DNA of 33,069 nucleotides from Gemmatimonadales bacterium (lineage in GTDB: Bacteria; Gemmatimonadota; Gemmatimonadetes; Gemmatimonadales; GWC2-71-9): contig JAICPP010000003.1 of NCBI GenBank assembly GCA_025929805.1, positions 1-33,069 on the forward strand, written 5' to 3'. The translations under genes were made by a program, and so were the position numbers. The notes beneath the pieces were generated by a model that saw only the letters and a list, made by a program, of their open reading frames with translations, ran no database searches and was not told the origin of the DNA. This document shows, one piece after another, positions 15,800 to 24,142 of the stretch (its first letter is position 1; each line of letters opens with the position of its first letter).

Positions 15800-18700
15800 A
15801 TGTCCTTCGTCCACCTCCATACCCATAGCGAATACTCCCTGCTCGACGGGGCCAATCGAATACCCGAGCTCGTAGCCCATGTCAAAAAGCTCGGCATGGA
15901 TGGTCTCGCTGTTACCGATCACGGAAACATGCACGCCGCCTGGGACTTCTACGAAGAAGCCAGGCGGCAGCAGATCCGCCCGATCCTGGGCTTCGAAGCT
16001 TATCTGGCGTTTGGCTCACGCAGTCTTCGGGAAAAGCCGCAATGGGCGCCGGCACCCTACAGCCACCTGGTCCTGCTGGCTCGCAATCAGGAAGGATACA
16101 AGAACCTGGTCCGTCTTACCTCGATCGGGTTCATCGAGGGATTTTACCGGCGCCCCAGGATCGACAAGGACGTGCTGGCGGAGCACTCCGGCGGCCTGAT
16201 CTGTCTCGCCGCCTGCCTGTCCGGCGAGGTGGCGCTCTACCTGCGTCTAGGAAAGTTCGAGGAGGCGCGCAAGAGCGCTGAGTGGTTCAGCCGAACGTTC
16301 GGCAGCGACGGCTTCTGGCTGGAGATCCAGCAGCACGGCATTGCAGAAGAGCGGCAGGTCACCGAAGGCATGCTGCGCCTGGGCCACGAGCTTGGCATCG
16401 GAGTAGTCGCCACCAACGATGCCCACTACCTGCGGCGGGAGGATGCCGAAGCGCACGACGTGTTGTTGGCCATCGGCACTGCCAGTGATCTGGATGACCC
16501 CAAGCGGTTCCGCTTCCTGGGGCAGGAGTCCTACGTAAAATCCGAAGCGGAGATGCGGGCACTCTTCCCCGCAAATCCCGAGACTCTGAGCAACACCGTC
16601 AGGGTTGCCGACCTGTGCGAGTTCGATTTCGAGAAACGGTACTTCCTTCCGGTATTTCCTCGCCCGGAGTCGTTCGCGAGCGACGAGGAGCTGCTCTCGC
16701 ATCTCGCCACCAGTGGGGCGGAGCAACGCTATGGTTCGCCTCTTCCCGCCGCCGTGCGGGAACGCCTCATGTACGAGCTCGAGGTGATCGAACGGGCAGG
16801 GTACGCCGGCTACTTCCTCATCGTCCAGGATTTCATCGCGGCCGCGCGGGAGCGCGGCATACCGGTGGGCCCCGGCCGCGGCTCGGTCGCGGGCTCGCTG
16901 GTGGCGTACGCGTTGGGGATCACCAATGTATGCCCCTTGAAGTTCGACCTGCTGTTCGAGCGGTTTCTGAATCCAGAGCGGGTCTCCATGCCCGACATCG
17001 ACGTGGATTTCTGTTTCGAACGGCGAGGCGAGGTCATCGACTACGTCCGGGAACGTTATGGCCGCGAGAGCGTGGGCCAGATCGTCACCTTCGGCACGAT
17101 GAAGGCGCGCGCCGCGGTGAAGGACGTCGCCCGGGTTCTCCGGATCCCTCCCGGAGAGGCAGACAGAATCACCAAGCTCATCCCATCCGGACCGGCATAC
17201 AGCCTCACCATCAGGGACGCCGAGAAGAAGATCGACGAGCTGCGTGATCTGGTAAAGGCGAATCCGGTGTATGGACGCCTGGTCGACCTGAGCTCGCGCA
17301 TCGAGGGAATCTCCCGGCACATGTCGGTGCACGCGGCTGGAGTCGTCATCGCGCCAGGACCGTTGTGGGAGTACGTGCCGGTATGCACCGCGCCCACCAA
17401 AGGCGCGGGAGCCCCCACCGAGGGAGAAGAGTCCATCATCACCCAGTACGAGATGGGTGCCCTGGAAAAAGTCGGCATGCTCAAGATGGACATGCTCGGG
17501 CTCAAGACGCTTACGGTCATCCATGACGCCGTGAATATGATTGCCGTCCGGCATGGATCTGCGCCCTCCATGGATGACATCGCGTTGGACGATCCCGCGG
17601 TGTACGAGCTGTTGCGGCAAGGAAGAACCGCCGGGGTATTCCAGTTCGAATCCCCTCTCGCCACCGACACGCTGCGGGCTATGAAGTGCGACCGGTTCGA
17701 CGACCTGGTGGCCAGTAACGCACTCTTGCGTCCGGGACCGCTCGACGCAGGCATGCACACCGTCTTCATCCGCAGAAAGCTGGGGCAGGAGAAGGTCACC
17801 TATCCCCATCCATCGCTCAGGGATATCCTGGAGCCCACCTACGGCGTCATCACCTATCAGGAACAGGTGATGCGCATCGCTAACGTGCTCGCGGGATTCA
17901 GCCTGGCAGAAGCGGATGTTCTGCGGAAAGCGGTAGGCAAGAAGGACGCGGAGCTGATTCGAAAGGAGCTGGGGAAGTTCTGCGAGCGGGCCCGGGCACT
18001 GGGCCATCCGGGAAAGCTGGTGGACGATCTCGCCGCCCAGATCGAGACCTTTGGTCGCTACGGTTTCAACAAGTCCCACTCGGTTGCCTACTCGATCCTG
18101 TCCTATCAGACCGCTTGGCTCAAGGCGCACCGTCCTGCCGAGTTCATGGCGGCGCTCCTCTCCTCGGAGATCGGTAATACCGATAAGGTCGTACAATACA
18201 TCAATGAAGCCCGCGAGCTGGGCCTCGAGATCCTGCCGCCCGACGTGAACGAGTCCGGATTCAAGTTCACGGTGATCGGGGAGCACAGGATCCGGTTCGG
18301 GCTGGGCGCCATCCGCAATGTGGGTGAGGGAGCCATTGCTTCGATCATCGCCGGCCGGGAAACGGCGCCCTACCGTACCATTGCACAGCTGGTGGAGCAG
18401 ATCGATCTCCGGCTCTGCAACAAGCGGGTGCTTGAATCTCTGGTGGCGGCAGGCGCCTGCGATTCTCTCGGCGGCCATCGCAAGCAGCTGATCGAAGCGC
18501 TGGAACCGGCCTTGGCCGAAGCACAGCTCATCCAGGCGGAACGCGAAGCGGGACAGGGATCGCTGTTCGGAGACGGCGGGACGAGCGGAAGCGGCGGACA
18601 AAGCGGAACGGTTCCGGCCGCTCATTCCGCTCCCTCCGCTTCTTCCGCCTTGCCCGACATTCCAGCATGGACCGAGGCCGAGCGGCTGGCCAAAGAGAAG

Positions 18701-19324
18701 GAGGTGCTCGGCTTCTTCATCTCGGGCCATCCCCTGGAGCGCTTCCGAGCGGAAGTCGAGCTCTTTGGCACCCGGACCACGGCAACACTGGGGGCATGGG
18801 GCGAGCAGCAGGTGAGCGTCGCCGCTGTCGTTACCGGGGTCAAACGTCAGATCTCCAAGAAGACTGGCAAGGAGTACGCCCGCCTCGTTCTGGAAGACTT
18901 CCACGGCACGGCGGAGGCCATCGTCTTTCCTGAGGCATGGGCCAAGCTCAACCAGATCATCCGGCCTGATTCGGCTCTACTGCTGACCGGCGGATACAGC
19001 GACCGCGATCGCGGCGACGATCAGGCGCCGTTCATCGTGGAGAATGCCGGGCCGCTCGAGGAGCTCAAATCATCCGGGGCCCTGGCGTTGAGCCTGCGCT
19101 GGAAAGCGCCGTCGGCGCCCGAGCCCGCCGCGCTCAAGGAGGTTGTGGCGTTGTGTTCGGCCCATCCCGGCCCGACGCCACTCTATATTGAGTGGAGCGA
19201 CGGCAACGGGGAGGCGGTTCGTCTCCGATCCCGGCGCGTCCGCGTCGCGGCGGAAGACGACCTCATTCGGGCCCTCAGGAATGTGCTGGGCGCCGAGTCC
19301 GTCCACTACGTCAAGGCGGGATGA
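15800..19324 (+). CDS. dnaE: DNA polymerase III alpha subunit
   Basis: This is the replicative polymerase. The 1174 residues begin with the PHP domain (FVHLHTHSEYSLLDG, TDHGNMHAAWDFY), followed by the C-family palm with catalytic D399, D401 and D403 region (MPDIDVDF) and the third aspartate near D564 (LKMDMLGLKTL). The fingers include GPGRGSVAGSLVAYALGI and NKSHSVAYSILSYQTAWLKAHRP. A helix-hairpin-helix region and an OB fold follow (about residues 1005-1060, VAAVVTGVKRQISKKTGKEY). Length and order fit DnaE1. Between the tandem HhH region and the OB fold lies a Gly/Ser/Ala-rich linker (about residues 926-950) encoded by a palindromic repeat. The stop overlaps the accA start (ATGA), a neighbour pairing also seen in E. 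coli. Confidence 0.97.
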   Translation: MSFVHLHTHSEYSLLDGANRIPELVAHVKKLGMDGLAVTDHGNMHAAWDFYEEARRQQIRPILGFEAYLAFGSRSLREKPQWAPAPYSHLVLLARNQEGYKNLVRLTSIGFIEGFYRRPRIDKDVLAEHSGGLICLAACLSGEVALYLRLGKFEEARKSAEWFSRTFGSDGFWLEIQQHGIAEERQVTEGMLRLGHELGIGVVATNDAHYLRREDAEAHDVLLAIGTASDLDDPKRFRFLGQESYVKSEAEMRALFPANPETLSNTVRVADLCEFDFEKRYFLPVFPRPESFASDEELLSHLATSGAEQRYGSPLPAAVRERLMYELEVIERAGYAGYFLIVQDFIAAARERGIPVGPGRGSVAGSLVAYALGITNVCPLKFDLLFERFLNPERVSMPDIDVDFCFERRGEVIDYVRERYGRESVGQIVTFGTMKARAAVKDVARVLRIPPGEADRITKLIPSGPAYSLTIRDAEKKIDELRDLVKANPVYGRLVDLSSRIEGISRHMSVHAAGVVIAPGPLWEYVPVCTAPTKGAGAPTEGEESIITQYEMGALEKVGMLKMDMLGLKTLTVIHDAVNMIAVRHGSAPSMDDIALDDPAVYELLRQGRTAGVFQFESPLATDTLRAMKCDRFDDLVASNALLRPGPLDAGMHTVFIRRKLGQEKVTYPHPSLRDILEPTYGVITYQEQVMRIANVLAGFSLAEADVLRKAVGKKDAELIRKELGKFCERARALGHPGKLVDDLAAQIETFGRYGFNKSHSVAYSILSYQTAWLKAHRPAEFMAALLSSEIGNTDKVVQYINEARELGLEILPPDVNESGFKFTVIGEHRIRFGLGAIRNVGEGAIASIIAGRETAPYRTIAQLVEQIDLRLCNKRVLESLVAAGACDSLGGHRKQLIEALEPALAEAQLIQAEREAGQGSLFGDGGTSGSGGQSGTVPAAHSAPSASSALPDIPAWTEAERLAKEKEVLGFFISGHPLERFRAEVELFGTRTTATLGAWGEQQVSVAAVVTGVKRQISKKTGKEYARLVLEDFHGTAEAIVFPEAWAKLNQIIRPDSALLLTGGYSDRDRGDDQAPFIVENAGPLEELKSSGALALSLRWKAPSAPEPAALKEVVALCSAHPGPTPLYIEWSDGNGEAVRLRSRRVRVAAEDDLIRALRNVLGAESVHYVKAG
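18575..18649. repeat. In-frame palindromic repeat inside dnaE (AGCGGAA theme)
   Basis: The left arm holds units of AGCGGAA/GGCGGAC type (about 18575-18610) and the right arm their complements (TTCCGCT, CTCCGCT, CTTCCGC, about 18622-18649); one exact pair is GCGGAAG (18585-18591) with CTTCCGC (18642-18648). A GGAACGGTTCC palindrome sits at the centre. It encodes a Gly/Ser-rich then Ala/Ser-rich linker and keeps the dnaE frame open. Confidence 0.6.
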
Positions 19325-20292
19325 CCCCGATGGCTTCGGCCTACACCCTGGAGTTCGAGAAACCACTGCTGGAGCTGGAGCGACAGATCGATGATTTGAA
19401 ACGGATCGGGAGTGAACGCCAGATCGACATCGATGGTGAGCTGGAGGGACTCACCAACAAGCTGGAATCACTTCGAGCAGAGATCTACCGAAATCTGACC
19501 CCCTTCCAACGGGTCATGGTTGCCCGACATCCCCGCCGCCCGTACACGCTCGATTATCTGAGCACCATCTTCACCGATTTCATCGAACTGCACGGGGACC
19601 GGCTCTACATGGACGACCCCGCGATCGTGGGCGGTTGGGCCCGGCTGGGTGGGGTTTCGGTCATGGTCTTGGGGCATCAGAAAGGGAGGGACACCAAGGA
19701 GAATCTGAAGCGGAACTTCGGTATGCCGCACCCGGAGGGATACCGAAAGGCACTTCGCCTCATGAAGCTCGCGGCCAAGTTCGGTGCTCCGGTCATCACG
19801 CTGATCGATACGCCTGGCGCATACCCTGGTCTGGGTGCGGAAGAGCGGGGACAATCCGAGGCGTTGGCCAGGAACATCCTCGAAATGTCGTGTCTTCCTA
19901 CGTCCGTCATCGCTGTAGTCATCGGGGAGGGTGGTTCGGGTGGCGCACTCGCGCTGGGCGTGGCGGACCGGGTGTTGATGCTGGAGAACTCGGTCTACTC
20001 GGTGATCTCCCCCGAAGGCTGCGCGGCCATTCTCTGGAAAGACGCCACCCAACGGGAACGTGCCGCCGAGGCGCTCCGAATCACCGCCGAGGATCTCCTG
20101 CGATTCAAGGTCATCGACGAGATCATCAAGGAGCCCGTCGGAGGAGCCCACGTGGATCCCGACACTGCCGGAGAAGCCTTGCGGGAGGCGCTGATCCGCC
20201 ACCTCACCGAGCTGCGCAAGATCAAGCCCGAGAAACTGGTGCGACGCCGGGCCGAGAAATATGCCGCGATAGGCGCGTTCACCGAGGCATGA
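19321..20292 (+). CDS. accA: Acetyl-CoA carboxylase carboxyltransferase subunit alpha
   Basis: AccA with AccD transfers carboxyl from carboxybiotin to acetyl-CoA, giving malonyl-CoA for fatty-acid synthesis. The 323 residues align to the whole family: the N-terminal coiled coil (LEFEKPLLELERQIDDLKR), RHPRRPYTLDYL, HGDRLYMDDPAIVGG, GHQKGRDTKENLKRNFGMP, the oxyanion-forming GAYPGLGAEERGQSEA and GEGGSGGALALGVADRVLMLE. The ATG overlaps the dnaE stop by 4 bases, and its own stop overlaps the ricT start, so the three are translationally linked. No biotin-attachment or AccD zinc domain is fused. Confidence 0.97.
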   Translation: MTPMASAYTLEFEKPLLELERQIDDLKRIGSERQIDIDGELEGLTNKLESLRAEIYRNLTPFQRVMVARHPRRPYTLDYLSTIFTDFIELHGDRLYMDDPAIVGGWARLGGVSVMVLGHQKGRDTKENLKRNFGMPHPEGYRKALRLMKLAAKFGAPVITLIDTPGAYPGLGAEERGQSEALARNILEMSCLPTSVIAVVIGEGGSGGALALGVADRVLMLENSVYSVISPEGCAAILWKDATQRERAAEALRITAEDLLRFKVIDEIIKEPVGGAHVDPDTAGEALREALIRHLTELRKIKPEKLVRRRAEKYAAIGAFTEA

Positions 20293-21212
20293 TGAGCCAA
20301 ACAGTCGAAGTCCGGTTCAAGGGAACCCGCAAGGCCTACTTCCTCTGGGAAGATGAGACCGACCCCATTCGGGTGAAGGATGCCGTAGTAGTAGAGGTCG
20401 AGCGTGGGCGTGACCTCGGGCGGGTGACGGCGGTGGGGGACGTTGCCTCGAAGAAGTGCGGCGGTTGCACCAGCTGCGCCGTTGGGGAGACCACCGAGGA
20501 GCCGGCCACGCTCAAGCCGGTTATCCGGCGTGCCACCGCCGAGGACCTCAAGGTTCATCAGGAGATCAGACTGTCGGAGGAAGAGGTGCGGCAAAAGGTG
20601 ATCCAGCGGGTGCGAGCGCACGAGCTGTTGATGAAGGTGAGCGACACCGAGTGGCAGTGGGACCGGAACAAGTTGACGATCTACTTTACCGCCGACAAAC
20701 GGGTCGATTTCCGTGCCCTGGTGAGGGACTTGGCGTCGCTCTTCCGCACCCGGATCGAGCTGCGGCAGATCGGGGTCCGCGACGAGGCTGCCCGCCTGTC
20801 CGGGGTAGGGCGCTGCGGCAGGGAGTACTGCTGCTCCACCTGGCTCAAGGAGCTTTCCCCGGTCAACCTCGGGCTGGCCAAGGACCAGCACCTCTCGCTG
20901 AACCCCTCCCAGATCTCCGGCGGCTGCGGCAGACTGCTCTGCTGCCTCAAATACGAGCACGATTTCTACGTCACCACCCGTAAGCGCTTTCCAAAGGAAG
21001 GAAAGACGCTCAAGACGGCGGCCGGCGCGGAGAAGGTGATTGCGGTCGATATTTTTCGGGAGCGGGTTTTCCTCCGCAGCGACGAGCACGGCTCCCGAAT
21101 CATTCCCCTCGCCCAACTGCGAGAAGAGATGGATCGCCTCGGCGAAGTGTTCCCCGTCAGTGAGTCACGCGCTCAGCGAGCCAGCACGAAGCACCCCGAG
21201 GCACCAAGCTGA
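20292..21212 (+). CDS. ricT: PSP1-domain protein, RicT/YaaT-like
   Basis: RicT (YaaT) acts in a three-protein complex that in Bacillus promotes mRNA processing with RNase Y. The family name is secure; the role in this organism is inferred. The 306 residues hold the PSP1 C-terminal core: FTADKRVDFRALVRDLASLF, RTRIELRQIGVRDEAARL, then the cysteine pairs GRCGREYCCSTW and GGCGRLLCCLKYE, and AKDQHLSLNPSQISG. An extra N-terminal cluster C56-x2-C59-x2-C62 (KKCGGCTSC) is not in the Bacillus protein and may bind metal. ATG 20292 forms TGATG with the accA stop; an ATG 3 bases earlier is possible. The metG gene follows, an order known from other bacteria. The last 15 residues look like repeat-encoded tail. 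Confidence 0.9.
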   Translation: MSQTVEVRFKGTRKAYFLWEDETDPIRVKDAVVVEVERGRDLGRVTAVGDVASKKCGGCTSCAVGETTEEPATLKPVIRRATAEDLKVHQEIRLSEEEVRQKVIQRVRAHELLMKVSDTEWQWDRNKLTIYFTADKRVDFRALVRDLASLFRTRIELRQIGVRDEAARLSGVGRCGREYCCSTWLKELSPVNLGLAKDQHLSLNPSQISGGCGRLLCCLKYEHDFYVTTRKRFPKEGKTLKTAAGAEKVIAVDIFRERVFLRSDEHGSRIIPLAQLREEMDRLGEVFPVSESRAQRASTKHPEAPS

Positions 21213-21410
21213 AGCGGCCGCGGACAAACGCAGATGACGTAGATTCACTCATTTGATAGAGCACAACAGAGTGGTTGAAGGAGTACCCCGCCCGTCGTCT
21301 TCATCACCCTGCAAAGCAGTGTTCATCCGGGTTCGGGAACCCGCGAAGCGGGTGTGCTCCGTTGATCTGCGGTTAGACTACAGGGGATTCGTTATCTCAG
21401 GGAGAGCTGA
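21213..21410 (+). other. Intergenic region between ricT and metG with repeat-like sequence
   Basis: This 198-base spacer starts with GCCGCGGACAAACGCAGAT and ends with GTTGATCTGCGG; CGCAGAT (21229-21235) and ATCTGCG (21365-21371) are exact complements at its two ends. A small hairpin CCCGCGAAGCGGG lies near 21340-21353 beside GGGTTCGGGAACCC. It probably also carries the metG leader, ending in the GGGAG ribosome site. No convincing promoter or T-box was found. Confidence 0.4.
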
Positions 21411-22925
21411 TTGCCCAAGTTTTATCTGACAACCGCGATCGATTACTCCAACGGCGATCCGCACCTGGGACACGCCCTGGAAAAGGTCGGCGCCGATGCC
21501 ATTGCGCGGTATCGGCGGCTGCGGGGTGATCGGGTCCACTTCCTGATGGGAATGGACGAGCATAGCCAGTCGGTGCTCCAGGCAGCGGCCCGCGCTGGCA
21601 TGCAGCCCAACGAGTGGGTAGATCGGATGGCCGACCGGTTCCAGGAGTTCTGGCAACGCCTGGAGTGTACGAACGATGACTGGATCCGTACCACCGAGCC
21701 GCGCCATGCCGCCGCGGTTACCGAGCTGCTACGGCGGATTCAGCGGCTCCATCCCGACGACCTGTACGTCGCGGAATACGAGGGTCTTTACTGCACCGGC
21801 TGTGAGGAATTCAAGCAGGAAAGTCAGATCGTAAACGGGCACTGCATCGAGCACCCCACCCTGGAGCTCATTCCCACCCGCGAGCGCAACCACTTCTTCC
21901 GGCTCAGTGGTTATCGCGATCGCGTGCTCGAGCTGATTAGGGCGGGCCAGTTCAGGGTCGATCCCGCAATCCGCCGCAATGAGGTCTTGCGGCTGCTCGA
22001 GAGCGGGTTGCAGGACATTTCGGTCTCTCGACTCCGGCAGCCCTGGGGAATTCCCTTCCCCGGCGACCCTGAGCAGACGGTCTATGTCTGGTTCGATGCG
22101 TTGATCAATTACCTCTCGGCGACGGGGTTTCCCGGGTCGGGCTTTGAACGTCTCTGGCCCACTGACCTGCATGTGATCGGAAAGGGGATTACCCGTTTTC
22201 ACTGCGTGGTCTGGCCGGCCATGCTGCTCAGCGCCGGGCTCGAGCTACCGCGGCAGGTGTGGGCGCACGGCTACGTGCAATGGGAAGGCGCCAAGATGTC
22301 GAAGACCAGTGGCACCGCCGTGACTCTCGACGAGGCCATCGACCGTCACGGGCCCGATTCACTCAGGTATTTCCTGCTCCGCGAGGTTGGCTTCGAGGCC
22401 GATGGCAACTTTACCTGGGAACGATTCGACGAGCGCTACACATCGGATCTCGCCGACGGGCTGGGGAATCTGGTCTCCAGAACGCTGGCGATGCTCACCA
22501 AGTACCGGGATGGGATAGTGCCGCCCGCTTCCGCCATCACCGAGCTGGATCGTACGGGGCTGCAGGCGCTCGCCCAATACACTCGCGCAATGGACGCTCT
22601 CGACCTTCGCGCCGGGGCCGAAGCCGCATGGGAACTAGTGTCGTCCGCCAATCTCTACGTGCAACAGACTGCACCCTGGGCCCTGGCAAAAGCAGGTAGA
22701 TCCGACGAGCTGGATCAATCGCTGGCCGCCTTGGCCCGCGTGCTGGGGCGGCTGGCGATTTTAACCAGCCCATTCATTCCAGGGAAGGCTCAGGCCATCT
22801 GGCACATGCTGGGGATGGAGGGAACGGTGGCCGCGGTGCAGTGGGAGTCGGCGGAGCAAACTCCGGTAACAGGCCGGAGAGTTCGCCGGTCCGACGTCCT
22901 GTTTCCCAAGCCCGCGAGCGTGTAG
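21411..22925 (+). CDS. metG: Methionine-tRNA ligase
   Basis: This enzyme charges tRNA-Met with methionine. The 504 residues show the class I signatures: HLGH (DPHLGHALEKVGAD) and KMSKTSG (the KMSKS loop), plus YVWFDALINYLSA and GKGITRFHCVVWPAML. The connective peptide carries a single zinc knuckle: CTGCEEF then GHCIEHP (C-x2-C...C-x2-H). There is no C-terminal EMAP/tRNA-binding domain, so it is the short form. The TTG at 21411 is the start: it has GGGAGAGCTGA before it, and the conserved PKFYLTTAIDYSNGDPH begins at once. The gene follows ricT, as in several other genomes. Confidence 0.96.
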   Translation: MPKFYLTTAIDYSNGDPHLGHALEKVGADAIARYRRLRGDRVHFLMGMDEHSQSVLQAAARAGMQPNEWVDRMADRFQEFWQRLECTNDDWIRTTEPRHAAAVTELLRRIQRLHPDDLYVAEYEGLYCTGCEEFKQESQIVNGHCIEHPTLELIPTRERNHFFRLSGYRDRVLELIRAGQFRVDPAIRRNEVLRLLESGLQDISVSRLRQPWGIPFPGDPEQTVYVWFDALINYLSATGFPGSGFERLWPTDLHVIGKGITRFHCVVWPAMLLSAGLELPRQVWAHGYVQWEGAKMSKTSGTAVTLDEAIDRHGPDSLRYFLLREVGFEADGNFTWERFDERYTSDLADGLGNLVSRTLAMLTKYRDGIVPPASAITELDRTGLQALAQYTRAMDALDLRAGAEAAWELVSSANLYVQQTAPWALAKAGRSDELDQSLAALARVLGRLAILTSPFIPGKAQAIWHMLGMEGTVAAVQWESAEQTPVTGRRVRRSDVLFPKPASV

Positions 22926-23105
22926 AAGTTACCGGATATTCTTGCGAAACTATTTGACAGTGAAAGAGTTATCACTCAATTGACCTCTTGACAATCCTTA
23001 TCGCCGTGAGCCACCTTAGCTTTGAAGGGCGAGCAGACCGGCAGAGGCAGAACCGCCGATCAGCTGCCGGAGGTTTTGAGGAACGTCAGGTACGAGGTGC
23101 GTGTC
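22926..23105 (+). promoter_or_regulatory. Leader region of the M23 peptidase gene
   Basis: Two consensus -35 hexamers TTGACA (22954-22959 and 22988-22993) occur, but neither has a good -10 box at 16-18 bases. A 7-bp stem CCGGCAG (23038-23044) with CTGCCGG (23064-23070) lies in the probable leader, and GAGGTG precedes the ATG by 8 bases. A structured leader is possible. I could not match it to a known riboswitch. Confidence 0.35.
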
Positions 23106-24029
23106 ATGGCCAAACGCCGTTGGACTCTGGTTCTTGTCCCCCACGGGTCGGAGCCCTCGCGTATTGTCGAGGTCTCCTACGGCGTGCTGCGCCTCGCTGC
23201 CCTGGTGGTCGGGGGGATTGTGGTTTTAGCCCTCATGGCGGGTTATGCCACCATCTCTCATACGACTGACCTGTCGCGCGCCGCTCGCTTGCAGGAGGAG
23301 AATGCCTCACTGGCCCGGGAGATCGGCGATTTGCACGGACGGCTGGTCAGCCTGGCCGACACCCTCAGCACCATTTCCCAACGCGATGCCCGGATCCGGG
23401 TCCTAGCGAACCTCGAACCGATCGATCCCCAGGTCCAAGCGGCCGGCATCGGTGGCCCGGGCACGTCTGAGTTGAGCCTGACCGGCCTTACCGGATTGCC
23501 CCGGCGTACCGCTGAAGTGCGGGTCGACCTCAGCGCCTTGATTCGGCGAGCCAACCTGCTGGCCTCGTCGTTCAAGGAAGCCGCCGACAGTCTGGCGCTG
23601 CACAGCGCCAGGCTTGCCGCTACCCCGTCGATCATGCCGACTCAGGGCTGGCTCACCAGCGCGTTCTCGTCCATGCGCTCCCATCCGATTTTGCACATGG
23701 CGCGACCGCACGAAGGGATCGACGTTACCGCACCCATGGGCAGCCCGATTGAGGCGCCTGCCGCAGGGGTGGTCAGCGACGCCGGTTGGGAGAACGGTTA
23801 CGGCAATACCATCACGATCAATCACGGGTTCGGTATCGTGACCAAGTTCGCCCATGCCTCCAAGCTCCTGGTCAAGACCGGCCAGCGGGTCTCGCGGGGA
23901 CAGAAAATCGCCCTGGTGGGCAACTCCGGTCTCGCCACCGGACCACACCTGCATTACGAGGTGCACGTGAACGGCCGGCCGGTGAATCCGTTGAAGTACG
24001 TGTTGCCGGAGGGGGTTGTGACGGATTAG
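23106..24029 (+). CDS. M23 peptidase with membrane anchor and coiled coil
   Basis: The 307-residue protein (ATG 23106) has a short basic cytosolic start (MAKRRWTLVLVPHG), one transmembrane helix at about residues 33-55 (LAALVVGGIVVLALMAGYA), a periplasmic coiled coil (AARLQEENASLAREIGDLHGR) and a C-terminal LytM/M23 domain. The zinc motif H-x3-D reads HEGIDVTAP, with HLHYEVHVNG carrying the H-x-H. Metal ligands look intact, so an active endopeptidase on peptidoglycan cross-links is likely. The helix plus coiled coil resembles envelope proteins that work in cell division or cell-shape control. Substrate and regulation are not visible in the sequence. Confidence 0.9.
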   Translation: MAKRRWTLVLVPHGSEPSRIVEVSYGVLRLAALVVGGIVVLALMAGYATISHTTDLSRAARLQEENASLAREIGDLHGRLVSLADTLSTISQRDARIRVLANLEPIDPQVQAAGIGGPGTSELSLTGLTGLPRRTAEVRVDLSALIRRANLLASSFKEAADSLALHSARLAATPSIMPTQGWLTSAFSSMRSHPILHMARPHEGIDVTAPMGSPIEAPAAGVVSDAGWENGYGNTITINHGFGIVTKFAHASKLLVKTGQRVSRGQKIALVGNSGLATGPHLHYEVHVNGRPVNPLKYVLPEGVVTD

Positions 24030-24127
24030 GACGGGAAGGACGGAAGCAGAGAGGCTCCGAAGAGAATCCAGAACTAAAGCTCCGAGACCAACTGGTCACG
24101 GAGCTTTTTTCGTACCTCCTTCCCGTC
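24030..24127. repeat. Inverted repeat enclosing a terminator (GACGGGAAGGA theme)
   Basis: A perfect 11-bp pair, GACGGGAAGGA (24030-24040) and TCCTTCCCGTC (24117-24127), starts on the stop codon's last base at the end of the M23 gene. Degenerate extra units follow in both arms (GACGGAAGCAGAGAGG; TTTTCTCGTCTCTTCTC). The terminator at 24076-24110 lies in the loop. Confidence 0.72.
24076..24110 (+). terminator. Rho-independent terminator after the M23 gene
   Basis: AAAGCTCCG (24076-24084) pairs with CGGAGCTTT (24099-24107), and inside it GACCA pairs with TGGTC. A run of seven T follows (24104-24110). It separates the plus-strand M23 gene from the convergent lemA operon. Confidence 0.92.
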
Positions 24128-24142
24128 TTTTCTCGTCTCTTC

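Noticed and set aside
16247-18904. 885-codon open frame on the minus strand
   Set aside because: It lies wholly inside dnaE on the opposite strand and shows no domain or sensible composition; it follows from GC-rich codon use in dnaE.
19635-20291. Long upstream extension of the ricT frame through accA
   Set aside because: The extension reads accA in another frame; the conserved PSP1 protein begins at the ATG overlapping the accA stop.
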